Positions 18,430 through 28,116 are shown, numbered from the stretch's first letter. The stretch: DNA of 40,140 nt from Sedimentisphaerales bacterium (GCA_016930295.1 JAFGHE010000041.1:1-40140), one strand, 5' to 3'. Numbers and translations are program-made. Notes: generated by a model from the sequence alone, not told the origin.

Positions 18430-20358
18430 ATGGCTTCAGCAGTAAGACCGACAAATGTATCGCGAGTGAGTATGTTGATGGGGACGAGTTTGCTTTTGAA
18501 CAATATTCGTTCGAATTCTGTTGACCTGCTCAAAGTACAGACACAGCTTACCACCGGTCTGAAACTGGCCCGACCCAGCGACAATCCTGCGGAAGCGTCC
18601 ACCATTATGCATCTGGACAGTCGTTTGGAGCAGCAGGAGCAGTTTTTTGATAATATCAGTTACGCGGCCGACTTTCTGGCGTCCACGGATGACGCTCTGG
18701 CCCAGGCGGGTCAACTGGCGGATGAGGCCCACACCCTGGCCCTGGCCAGTGTCGGCAGAAGTCAGGAGGAAAAGGCGAGTAACGCCGTCATGATCGACCA
18801 GATTCTGCAACAGTTAATTAATATCGGAAATTACACCTGTCGCGGCAGTTTTATCTTTGGCGGCCAGAATAATACGCAGGCGCCCTTTGAAGGGTATGAA
18901 GGCGGGGTCGTCTTTAACGGCGACATCTCCGACCTGCAGACACGAGTGGCCCAGTATAACATGATAGGTTTCAATACGGACGGCAACGATACCTTTGGCG
19001 CGTTAAGCTCTCAGGTGGAGGGTATTGTGGATCTGGATCCGGATATTGCCGTCGGGACCCTGTTAAGCGACCTGAACGGAGCTTTGGGCCAGGGTATCCG
19101 CAAGAGCAGTATTCTGGTTAGCGACGGGCTGGGTAACAGTGCCACGGTTGATCTGAGTAATTGCGTCACCGTGGGGGATGTTATCAAGAAGATAGAAGAT
19201 GCGGTGCCGACGATATCGGTTTCGGTAGCCGGGAACGGCTTAGATCTTACGGCCGCAGGTGGTAATATTTCTGTTTTAGAAGTGGGAACCGGTTACACGG
19301 CGCGCGATCTGGGTATTTACTCTAGCGGCGCCGGTGTAACCTTAAATGGCCAGGACGTCGATGCTCGCCTCACAGCGACTACGCCAATTGCGGCACTGCT
19401 GAGCGGGGCGGGCATCGATACTATTAATGGTCTGCAAATCACGAACAGTATGATGCCTCCGATCAGTCCGATTGACATTTCCGCGGCCCAGACACTGGGA
19501 GATGTGCTCAACGCCATTAATCTGGCGGATATCGGAGTTCGGGCGGAGATTAACGCCGATGCCACGGGTATCAATGTATTCAATCAACTGAGCGGTTCGG
19601 AAATGACCATCGCTGAAAACGGCGGTACGACCGCCGGCGACCTGGGGATCCGCTCCTTTCATGGCCAGACCCTGTTAGCCGATCTCAACGGCGGGACGGG
19701 CGTGGCCACTACGAATGACAATATCCCGGGGGCAATCCGTATTACCGACCGGACGGGCGCCACCTATGATGTGGACTTGAGCACGGCGGTGACCATTCAG
19801 GATGTTATCGATCTGATAAACGCGGCTACCGGCGGTAATGTAATCGCGGCCCTGGTATCGACGGGTAATGGCATTGAGCTGACGGATACTACCGCAGCCG
19901 TTGCGTCGAATCTGTCCGTAACGACCCTGAGTGAGAACGGCTATTTTGTGGCGGAACAACTGGGACTGAACAAATCGGTGGCCGCGAATGTCCTGACCGG
20001 TGATGATGTCAATCCGGTGAAACCGAACGGCTTGTTTTCCCATCTGATCGCCCTGCGGGATGCCCTGCTCTCCGATGACGACCAGGCGATTGAAGACATG
20101 GATAATGCCATACAGACGGACCGGGTGAATATCAGTAATTACCGGGGGGTGGCAGGCGCCACCTTACAGGCCGTGGAAGATCGACGGGATCACACGGAAG
20201 ACAATATCCTGGCGACGAAAACCCTGCGGTCAGATATCCGGGATATCGATTTTACGGAAGCCATCACGAAATACCAGAATCTCTACACGGCATTACAGGG
20301 AAATTTAATGACAGGCAATCAGTTAACCAATGTTTCTCTACTGGATTTTCTCATATAA
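18430..20358 (+). CDS. flgL: Flagellar hook-associated protein 3 FlgL with large central insertion
   Basis: RVSMLMGTSLLLNNIRSNSVDLLKVQTQLTTGLKLARPSDNPAEAS... and C-terminal DIDFTEAITKYQNLYTALQGNLMTGNQLTNVSLLDFLI; repeated flagellin hook-IN-like motifs centrally. Confidence 0.9.
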   Translation: MASAVRPTNVSRVSMLMGTSLLLNNIRSNSVDLLKVQTQLTTGLKLARPSDNPAEASTIMHLDSRLEQQEQFFDNISYAADFLASTDDALAQAGQLADEAHTLALASVGRSQEEKASNAVMIDQILQQLINIGNYTCRGSFIFGGQNNTQAPFEGYEGGVVFNGDISDLQTRVAQYNMIGFNTDGNDTFGALSSQVEGIVDLDPDIAVGTLLSDLNGALGQGIRKSSILVSDGLGNSATVDLSNCVTVGDVIKKIEDAVPTISVSVAGNGLDLTAAGGNISVLEVGTGYTARDLGIYSSGAGVTLNGQDVDARLTATTPIAALLSGAGIDTINGLQITNSMMPPISPIDISAAQTLGDVLNAINLADIGVRAEINADATGINVFNQLSGSEMTIAENGGTTAGDLGIRSFHGQTLLADLNGGTGVATTNDNIPGAIRITDRTGATYDVDLSTAVTIQDVIDLINAATGGNVIAALVSTGNGIELTDTTAAVASNLSVTTLSENGYFVAEQLGLNKSVAANVLTGDDVNPVKPNGLFSHLIALRDALLSDDDQAIEDMDNAIQTDRVNISNYRGVAGATLQAVEDRRDHTEDNILATKTLRSDIRDIDFTEAITKYQNLYTALQGNLMTGNQLTNVSLLDFLI

Positions 20359-20446
20359 GGAGAAACCTTAAGATGTATAAGGACACGATGTTATTTTTTA
20401 ATCCGAAACTCGTTCATTGTTTTACGAGACATGGAGGTTTAGCGCC

Positions 20447-20899
20447 ATGAAGGTAGAAACGACACGATTCGGCCAGATTGAAGCGGATGAGAATCGGCTG
20501 ATACAGTTTCCGCACGGGCTGCTGGGCTTTCCGGAACACCGGGAGTATGCCCTGGTCCAGACTAATGATGAGGGAAACTTTTTCTGGCTACAGTCGATTG
20601 ACAGGCCTGAGCTGGCCTTTGTGGTCTGCGATCCCCTGCTGTTTATTCCGGACTATCAGGTACCGGTCAAACAGGAAGATCTGGACAAGATCGACATCAA
20701 GAGTATGAATGATGTCCAGGTACTGATCATCATTAATAAGATTGATCGAACCCTGACCGGGAATCTGCAGGGACCGCTGGTCATTAACGTCGTCAATCGA
20801 CAGGGCCGCCAACTGGTTCTCTCAGAGAAGAAGTACAGTACGCGGCATCCCCTGATCGAACTGGAACCGACCGAACAGGTCATATCGAAGACCGCCTAA
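20447..20899 (+). CDS. fliW: Flagellar assembly factor FliW
   Basis: MKVETTRFGQIEADENRLIQFPHGLLGFPEHREYALVQ...FFWLQSIDRPELAFVVCDPLLFIPDY. ATG at 20447 preferred over ORF start 20417. Confidence 0.93.
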   Translation: MKVETTRFGQIEADENRLIQFPHGLLGFPEHREYALVQTNDEGNFFWLQSIDRPELAFVVCDPLLFIPDYQVPVKQEDLDKIDIKSMNDVQVLIIINKIDRTLTGNLQGPLVINVVNRQGRQLVLSEKKYSTRHPLIELEPTEQVISKTA

Positions 20900-21084
20900 C
20901 CACTGATTATCCGGTTTTCGTGTGGGTTGGCAGTTTGCCAGGGGAGCCTCGGACGGACAGGGTTCGCCAAGGCTGGCCACCATCAGGGTTCGCAAGGAAG
21001 CGAACTGTGTAACGTACAATTAATAACCGGCAAAGACTCCCATCATGGCGGGTTTTGCCCCCAAGGGCTTTAAGGAGCTAGAGG

Positions 21085-21372
21085 ATGCTGGTTCTAAGCA
21101 GACAAAAAGATCAAACGATTATGATCGGTGATAACATCGAGATCACAGTCGTCGATATCCGGGGTGATAAGGTACGAGTCGGTATTACCGCCCCGCAGAA
21201 TATACCGGTGCATCGTAAAGAAGTTTACGAAGCGATCAAACAGGAAAACAAGCAGGCCGCAACCATCAGATTGGAGGATATAACGAATCCCAAGATACCT
21301 TCTTCCTCTGATCAGGAAGGTAAAGACAAGCCGCCTGATAATAACGGACAGTCGCAAGCTGTATCGGAGTGA
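21085..21372 (+). CDS. csrA: Carbon storage regulator CsrA
   Basis: [55 protein letters not shown]; textbook CsrA with ~40 aa C-terminal extension. Confidence 0.97.
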   Translation: MLVLSRQKDQTIMIGDNIEITVVDIRGDKVRVGITAPQNIPVHRKEVYEAIKQENKQAATIRLEDITNPKIPSSSDQEGKDKPPDNNGQSQAVSE

Positions 21373-21561
21373 TAGACGTTTTTAATGGAATTGAAAATGG
21401 ATAACTATTTAAAACTGAAACAATTAATTCATAGCAGCGTAAAGGCCCGGTCGGGCCCAGGCAGGACGCCGAAGGTTCCGGCCAGGACGGGTGATTTTCG
21501 CTGCCCAGTAGGCAAGATGCCACCACCGAAAGGCGGATTCTAGTCAAGGAGGATTATAACC

Positions 21562-23001
21562 ATGACCAGAATTAATACAAATGTACCGGCTTTAACCGCA
21601 CAGACTCATTTGAGACGTTCGAGCGAAGATATGAACGCCACCCTGAACCGGCTGAGCAGCGGCCTGCGTATTACGCGCGGTGCTGATGATCCGGCCGGGT
21701 TGATTGTCTCAGAGACACTGCGTTCGGAGATAGCCAGTGTAACCCAGGCGATTGACAATTCCGAACGGGCATCCAACGTGATTGCCACGGCGGAAGGCGC
21801 GTTGGCGGAAGTGGCCGCCCTGTTGGTCAACATTAAGGAGTTGACCGTAGAGGCCGCCAACTCCGGCGCTTTGAGCCGGGAAGAAATTCAGGCGAACCAG
21901 TTACAGGTGGATTCAGCGATCGAGAGTATCACTCGTATCGCTAACGCCACCACCTTCGCCGGTCTCCATCTACTCAATGGAAACCTTTCTTACGTCACCA
22001 GCGGGGTTGCCACCTCGGCGATCAAGGCACTGGATATCTACAGTGCCCATATACGCAATCAGAACTATTTCCCGGTTCGGATTTCCGGTGTCCAGTCGGC
22101 CCAGCGGGGTGAATTACAGTTCCGGCTCAGCTCCGTGGCCCAATCTGTTACTATTGAGGTTGCTTCCAACAACGGGGTTGAAGTATTTAGTTTCGTATCG
22201 GGGTTCCGGGCATCGAGTATGGTCTCTGCGATCAATGCCGTGACCGATGCGATTGGTGTTTCCGCCACGTTTATCAACGCGGCCAACTGGAATTCCGGTG
22301 TGTCCTTCCGCAGTATCGACTACGGTGGGGACGCCTATGTATCCGTGCGCCTGCTCCCCAGCAGCAATGGTACCTTTACGGTCTATGACAGTCTCGGTAC
22401 GGCCAAGCAGCGTGATTTGGGCCGGGATGTCTATGCCGTTATTAACGGAGCGGCAACGGTGGGTGACGGACATGAAATCACGTTAAACACGACCTCCCTG
22501 GATTTGAAGGTCAAACTGGACGCCCAGTTTGGCGCCGGCAATGTGACTAACTTTGCTGTTACCGACGGCGGCGCCATGTTCCAGTTGGGTCCGCATATCA
22601 ATTCCTCGGAGCAGGTCAGTTTCGGGATTAATTCCGTGGCCGCCAGTCGGCTGGGGTCCATTGAACTGGGTTACCTCAATGAAGTGGGTACCGGCGGTGC
22701 GTATTCTCTGGTGGGTGGTCAGTCCTCGCGAGCTGCAGATATTATCGAAAAGTCGATCCAACAGATATCCACCCTGCGCGGGCGTCTGGGTTCATTTGAG
22801 CGCAATACGATTGATACCAATATCAATTCTCTGCGGATTACGTTAGAGAACGTGACGGCCTCTGAATCGGCGATCCGGGATGCGGACTTTGCGGTGGAAA
22901 CCTCCAACTTAACGCGGGGCCAGATTCTGGTCAACGCCGGCACATCCGTTCTGGCGATGGCCAACCAGACACCTCAGTCGGTATTGGCCCTCTTACAGTA
23001 G
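21562..23001 (+). CDS. Flagellin 1
   Basis: MTRINTNVPALTAQTHLRRSS...LSSGLRITRGADDPAGLI...; C-terminal LRITLENVTASESAIRDADFAVETSNLTRGQILVNAGTSVLAMANQTPQSVLALLQ. Confidence 0.95.
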   Translation: MTRINTNVPALTAQTHLRRSSEDMNATLNRLSSGLRITRGADDPAGLIVSETLRSEIASVTQAIDNSERASNVIATAEGALAEVAALLVNIKELTVEAANSGALSREEIQANQLQVDSAIESITRIANATTFAGLHLLNGNLSYVTSGVATSAIKALDIYSAHIRNQNYFPVRISGVQSAQRGELQFRLSSVAQSVTIEVASNNGVEVFSFVSGFRASSMVSAINAVTDAIGVSATFINAANWNSGVSFRSIDYGGDAYVSVRLLPSSNGTFTVYDSLGTAKQRDLGRDVYAVINGAATVGDGHEITLNTTSLDLKVKLDAQFGAGNVTNFAVTDGGAMFQLGPHINSSEQVSFGINSVAASRLGSIELGYLNEVGTGGAYSLVGGQSSRAADIIEKSIQQISTLRGRLGSFERNTIDTNINSLRITLENVTASESAIRDADFAVETSNLTRGQILVNAGTSVLAMANQTPQSVLALLQ

Positions 23002-23179
23002 AGGTATTATCGGAATAATACCCTATAAACGACGTTCCCATAACATTCAACTGAATGACTGTTATGATTATGAATACAGCAATGAAACTGAGAATTACCC
23101 GAATGGGTCTCATTATGCTTATCCAATAGCTATCCCCGGAACTTTCGTCCTAAGTTCCCGGAAAACAGCTATCCTCCGT

Positions 23180-23218
23180 GACAAGGCACAACTTGCCCAG
23201 TTGTTCCTTGTCTTTTTT
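23180..23218 (+). terminator. Intrinsic terminator after flagellin 1
   Basis: GACAAGG-c-ACAACT-tgccc-AGTTGT-t-CCTTGTC followed by TTTTTT. Confidence 0.9.
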
Positions 23219-23393
23219 ATGCCTGCCTCTATACCTTATTTTCAGGGTATCCTTTCATTAAAAAGCCGCGCTTCTTATAGGACGTCTATAAAAATATTTT
23301 AAAAAAAACGTCCCCTAAAAGTCCTTTTTTGACCCTTTTATGGCCCATAACCGGCCTTTATCCGTCCCATAAGGGTGAAGGTCTTTATTTACC

Positions 23394-23420
23394 TAAAGTT
23401 GCCTATCTTCACAAGACGAT
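23394..23420 (+). promoter_or_regulatory. Candidate flagellar sigma-factor (sigma28-like) promoter of flagellin 2
   Basis: TAAAGTTG-N13-GACGAT; the same layout recurs upstream of flagellin 3. Confidence 0.35.
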
Positions 23421-23764
23421 GTGTGCCGTGCAAACATAATTTCCAAAAGCTTCTCGTGAAGCAGCCCAAATTTTGTTTGGAGAAAATGATGAAAACAAGA
23501 ACAGACAACAGAGAGTGGAATTCACAGAGGAGGGGCTGCCTATGAAGTAAACTCCGAGCCGTGTCTGGCGGAAAGCGCGACTCTTTCGTTATAGAATTTG
23601 GTTTGTAGAGTAAGTAAGAAAAAACACCCTGGTGCATACGGCTTTGGCTCTTGGACGGAAACAATAAAATAGTTGGTGTAAAATACTGCAAAAGAAAGCA
23701 GCCGTCAAACCCAAACCCAGCAAGATAAAGTCGTAGGTACCACAACCCGTGGAGGTTGATTACA

Positions 23765-25234
23765 ATGAGCAGAATAAACACTAACGTAACAGCATTAATT
23801 AGTTCTCGAATCTTGAATGACAACACCAAGTCATTAAACAGTTCTCTCGAAAAATTAAGTACCGGTCTTCGCATCAATCGTGGTGCGGATGATCCGGCCG
23901 GCCTGATTGCTTCCGAAAACCTGCGTAAGCAGATTAGAGGAACCGAGACGGCCATCAAAAACGCCGAGCGGGCCATTAATATTATCGGCACCGCGGAAGG
24001 CTCCCTGGGCGAAATCAACGATATGTTGGTCGAGTTACAGGCGATGTTAGGCGAGGCTGCCAATAAAGGTGGTATGAGCACGGAAGAGATCGATGCGAAT
24101 CAGTTGCAGGTGGACTCCATCCTCAACAGTATCGATCGGATTTCCAATGCCACCGAATTTGAGGGCATCAAGCTCCTCAACGGCAACCGGGCCTATAATA
24201 CCAGTTCGGTTAGTTCTACGTATATCGCAGAATTAAACGTCAATGCCGCCAAGCTGATCGACGGCGCCACCATGGGCGTAACCGTCACCGTCACCAGTGC
24301 CGCTGATACCGGCAAAGTGTACCTGAGTTCCAATGCTAGTTTAAAGCTTTCCGCCTCTCTGAGCATTCAAGTGGGCTCAAACCGCGGCACGACGGAGTTG
24401 ACCTTTGCAGCTTGTGCGACACTGACCTCAATAGTATATGGTATTAATCAGGTTAAGGAAGTAACCGGCGTATCCGCTGCCTTGAGTACGGACGGCGCCC
24501 AGGGCTGGGCCCGCCTGCGCAGTGTGGACTTTGGCACCGATGCTTATGTCAGTGTCAAGACCCTGGCAATCGGTGCAACCATGACCGGATTTGCCATCAA
24601 TACGACCGTGGCCGGCGCCAACAGCACCGATGCCAAGGATTATGGTGTCAACGCACGTGCTACTATTAATGGTACCAGTGCTACCGCTTCCGGTAAGGTA
24701 CTGACCGTTCGTACTGCCATGCTTGATGCAGAATTAGAGCTGACCACTGCTGCAGCCTTATCCACTGCAGATCAGACCACAACCTTTGGTATTACCGGGG
24801 GTGGCAGTGATTTTGCCTTAGGCGCCCTGGTCGATGCCATAGGTCTGGAATCCATAGGGTTGCAGAATGTTGCCTCAACCGCGCTGGGTAATCCCACGGA
24901 CGGGTATCTCAATACCCTCAAGAGTGGTGGCGCTCAGTCATTGAGCAGCAGCAACCTCTATACGGCCCAGAGAATCGTGACCGCAGCCATTAAGGATGTT
25001 TCCAAGATGCGTGGTCGTCTGGGTTCCTTCCAGAAGAACACTCTGGAGAAGACTATCAGCTCTCTGAAGGTTACTAATGAGAACCTCAAGTCAGCAGAAT
25101 CGGCTATCCGTGACACCGAGTTTGCCACGGAAACCTCGGCCCTGACTCGGTCTCAGATCCTGGTCCAGGCTTCTACGAATGTATTGGCCCAGGCAAACTT
25201 TGCACCCCAAAACGTATTGTCCTTGCTGGGATAA
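23765..25234 (+). CDS. Flagellin 2
   Basis: MSRINTNVTALISSRILNDNTKSLNSSLEKLSTGLRINRGADDPAGLIASENLR...; ORF start 23756 is a TTG; ATG at 23765 with GTGGAGG upstream is likelier. Confidence 0.95.
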   Translation: MSRINTNVTALISSRILNDNTKSLNSSLEKLSTGLRINRGADDPAGLIASENLRKQIRGTETAIKNAERAINIIGTAEGSLGEINDMLVELQAMLGEAANKGGMSTEEIDANQLQVDSILNSIDRISNATEFEGIKLLNGNRAYNTSSVSSTYIAELNVNAAKLIDGATMGVTVTVTSAADTGKVYLSSNASLKLSASLSIQVGSNRGTTELTFAACATLTSIVYGINQVKEVTGVSAALSTDGAQGWARLRSVDFGTDAYVSVKTLAIGATMTGFAINTTVAGANSTDAKDYGVNARATINGTSATASGKVLTVRTAMLDAELELTTAAALSTADQTTTFGITGGGSDFALGALVDAIGLESIGLQNVASTALGNPTDGYLNTLKSGGAQSLSSSNLYTAQRIVTAAIKDVSKMRGRLGSFQKNTLEKTISSLKVTNENLKSAESAIRDTEFATETSALTRSQILVQASTNVLAQANFAPQNVLSLLG

Positions 25235-25784
25235 AGTTTGATACATAATTCGGTTGACGGGTTCCTGTCTGACATGTTCGCATAAGTCCTCCAGCGGCAT
25301 GCCAGACAGGACCCGGCACTTTCCGAACGAGATAACTCATTTTCCTGACCGGTTTTCGGTTGCCTTGAGCGTAAGTAAAGGGTCCAAAAAGCCGGTATTT
25401 TTTTGTCTATATTATTTATTAGATAAAAAAATCCAGACGGGTATTCAATTATCGGGCTTAAAATTCCTTATTTATGCGATTATCAAAAACACCCATTTCT
25501 CATCTATCACCTCTCTGGCTTTCAGGATTCCAAATTTTATCTTACCACACGTGGACCTGTCCATTATTTGTATCTTGATGGCATTTAAGTCTATATTTTA
25601 CAATGAATTACAAAACTGGCCCTACTGTTTGTCCGGCCTGGTTAGGAAAACAGCGGGGAATTTCTCTAACCTCAATGGATTCAACATGTTACCAAGCCAG
25701 GGATTTATCGGACGCAATATATATAAACTATTTACCAAACACTCAGGTCCTATAAAACAATTTAAAAAATATTATCGCTCTTAC

Positions 25785-25812
25785 TAAAGTTTTTGCCACG
25801 GCCATGACGACA
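25785..25812 (+). promoter_or_regulatory. Candidate flagellar sigma-factor (sigma28-like) promoter of flagellin 3
   Basis: TAAAGTTT-N13-GACGACA, same spacing as the flagellin 2 motif. Confidence 0.35.
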
Positions 25813-25820
25813 ATCTCAAA

Positions 25821-26372
25821 GCAACAGGCATGATTGGAAAAACAATCAATACCGGGTTGATTGTTGGAGCCTAACATGTTGCGAGTCAGTTGAGACTCAA
25901 GGAAGAGCACCGGTTGACACTATTTCGGGCGAAATAGTACGCCGGCTGTGAAACGGAGTTTGCAACGGAGTTGCTACTCATTTCACCTGTCATATAAAGA
26001 TTCTGTCACATGATAGTGTACCGATAATTTCGGTACGATGCTTTCGTGAGGTGGAACCCACCACGCATCTTTAACTTATCTGAATCACTTTTTAAAAATT
26101 CCAAATAATGTGTATATGAATTGGTTTGCTCGCAATAGTAAACCGGTTCAACTGGACAGATTTGATCTGTTACGGCACAGGACGGCGATATCTTGAGATG
26201 CCACTCGAAGTACGAGTAATAGGACGCTAAGTGCATATAGAATTCGCGTCGTACAGATCAGAAAATGGTTTAGTTGCGTAATAACTAAACTGTATTTGGG
26301 CATTAGATCCGACAGACTTGTTCCAGGACGCGTAGTTAGGGTAACGGTCTGTTCACGACGAGGTAAACTCGT
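25821..26372 (+). ncRNA. Hairpin-tiled structured 5' leader of flagellin 3 (or independent structured RNA)
   Basis: Consecutive stems: 25821-25882, 25883-25898, 25910-25945, 25948-25986, 25987-26016, 26018-26036, 26037-26069, 26117-26150, 26155-26171, 26203-26217, 26223-26250, 26268-26290, 26311-26353, 26358-26372. Confidence 0.6.
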
Positions 26373-26396
26373 TCGCCTTGTCACGGAGGATAAGCC

Positions 26397-27866
26397 ATGT
26401 CACGTATCAATACGAACATAGCATCCATGAATGCGATGCACAAGTTGATCGCAAACAACGACGATCTGACTACCAGGATCCAACGATTGTCTTCTGGGTT
26501 GAGAATCAACGTAGGCAAAGACGATCCCGCCGGCCTGATAGGGTCTGAGAATCTCCGGTCTGAAATGGCCGGTCTCAGATCTGCGATAAATAACTCTATC
26601 CGGGCTTCCAGCGTGATCGCGACAGCAGAAGGTGCCTTGAATGAAATCTCCGCCCTACTGATAGACATAAAGGAACTGCTGGTCACATCCGCCAACAAGG
26701 GCGCCCTCTCTGATGAAGAGATAGACGCCAACCAGTTACAGGTAGATTCGGCGATTAGTAGTATTCAACGAATTGCCAATGCCACGGAGTTTGAGGGCAT
26801 CAAGCTACTGAATGGTAACCGGGCCTATACCACCAGTGCGGTCAGTTCCGGGTTTATATCCGAACTGAACATCAATGCCGCCAAGTTGATTGACGGCGCT
26901 ACGATGGGTGTGACGGTTACCGTCACCAGTGCCGCCGATACCGGCCAGGTCTATATCAGTACCAATGCCAGTCTCAAATTATCCGCGGCACTTAGCATTC
27001 GGGTCGGCTCCAATCGGGGTACCACCGATCTTACCTTTGCCGCCTGCGCCAGTCTGACCAATGTGATATATGGTATCAACCAGGTCAGAGAGATAACCGG
27101 TGTATCCGCGGCTTTGAGTACGGACGGCGCCCAGGGGTGGGCCAGGCTGCGCAGTGTGGACTTTGGCACTGATGCCTACGTAAGTGTTAAGACCTTAAAC
27201 GTGCAGGGCACGATGACAGGGACTGTTATTAACACGAGCGTGGCAGGCACTAACAACACCGACGCCAAGGATTATGGTGTCGATGCCAGGGCCAATATCA
27301 ACGGAACGTCAGCCATTGCCAAGGGTAAGAATCTGACAATTCGGACCAATATGGTAGATGCGGAGATTGAATTAACCGCGGCGATCGCCTTATCGACTAC
27401 AGATCAAACGACTCTCTTTGGCATTACCGCCGGGGGTTCTGATTTTGCCATTGGGGCACGGGTCGATGCTATCGGTCTGGAATCGGTAGGTATCGAAAGT
27501 GTGGCTCCCAGTCAGCTCGGACACCCGGACGATGGGTATTTACATACCCTCAAGAGTGGTCAGACAAACGCTCTCTCGGGAGACAACCTATACACCGCGC
27601 AACGGATCGTGGATTACGCGATCAAGGACATCAGTACGTTGCGGGGTCGGTTAGGCGCATTCCAGAAGAATGTTCTTGAGACGAACATTAATAGTCTCAG
27701 GGTGACTCTGGAAAATGTGACGGCATCCGAGTCGGCGATCCGAGATACTGACTTTGCCAATGAGACAGCTGCTTTGACAAGATCACAGATATTGGTCCAG
27801 GCCAATACGTCTGTGTTATCCATAGCTAACAGTTTGCCGCAGAGCGTCCTGGCGCTGCTCGGCTAA
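26397..27866 (+). CDS. Flagellin 3
   Basis: MSRINTNIASMNAMHKLIANNDDLTTRIQRLSSGLRINVGKDDPAGLIGSENLR...; SD CACGGAGGAT upstream. Confidence 0.95.
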   Translation: MSRINTNIASMNAMHKLIANNDDLTTRIQRLSSGLRINVGKDDPAGLIGSENLRSEMAGLRSAINNSIRASSVIATAEGALNEISALLIDIKELLVTSANKGALSDEEIDANQLQVDSAISSIQRIANATEFEGIKLLNGNRAYTTSAVSSGFISELNINAAKLIDGATMGVTVTVTSAADTGQVYISTNASLKLSAALSIRVGSNRGTTDLTFAACASLTNVIYGINQVREITGVSAALSTDGAQGWARLRSVDFGTDAYVSVKTLNVQGTMTGTVINTSVAGTNNTDAKDYGVDARANINGTSAIAKGKNLTIRTNMVDAEIELTAAIALSTTDQTTLFGITAGGSDFAIGARVDAIGLESVGIESVAPSQLGHPDDGYLHTLKSGQTNALSGDNLYTAQRIVDYAIKDISTLRGRLGAFQKNVLETNINSLRVTLENVTASESAIRDTDFANETAALTRSQILVQANTSVLSIANSLPQSVLALLG

Positions 27867-27990
27867 GTATCGACTCTCCGGGGAGAATTCCTCAGAGTTG
27901 ACCGCTTACCGGGCAAGCCATGATTGCCTCAGGTGTTCTCTGTAAGGTGAATTCTCTTGGTCCGTACTAAAGTCAGCAGTGTACCTTAAC

Positions 27991-28116
27991 GAATTGAGTT
28001 CACACGGCCAGGTGGACTCGATTCAAGACCGAGGCAGAGCAGGACGATTGCGGAGCTCGAAATTGGACTGCTCGCTCGGTTCGACGAGAGTTTCTTTACG
28101 GCATAGGAAATTCTCG
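27991..28116 (+). ncRNA. Hairpin-tiled structured RNA downstream of flagellin 3
   Basis: 13-bp stem 27991-28003/28012-28024 (2 G-U), 6+6 bp stem 28028-28080, 10-bp stem 28085-28094/28107-28116 (1 G-U), then directly the terminator. Confidence 0.55.

Noticed and set aside
19317-20043. Antisense ORFs inside flgL
   Set aside because: Shadow ORFs; the + strand flgL frame is continuous and recognisable.
25254-25787. 177-aa ORF between flagellins 2 and 3
   Set aside because: Starts in a hairpin (GGGT-t-CCTGTCTG ... CAGACAGG-ACCC, about 25259-25314); AT-rich, non-protein-like composition.
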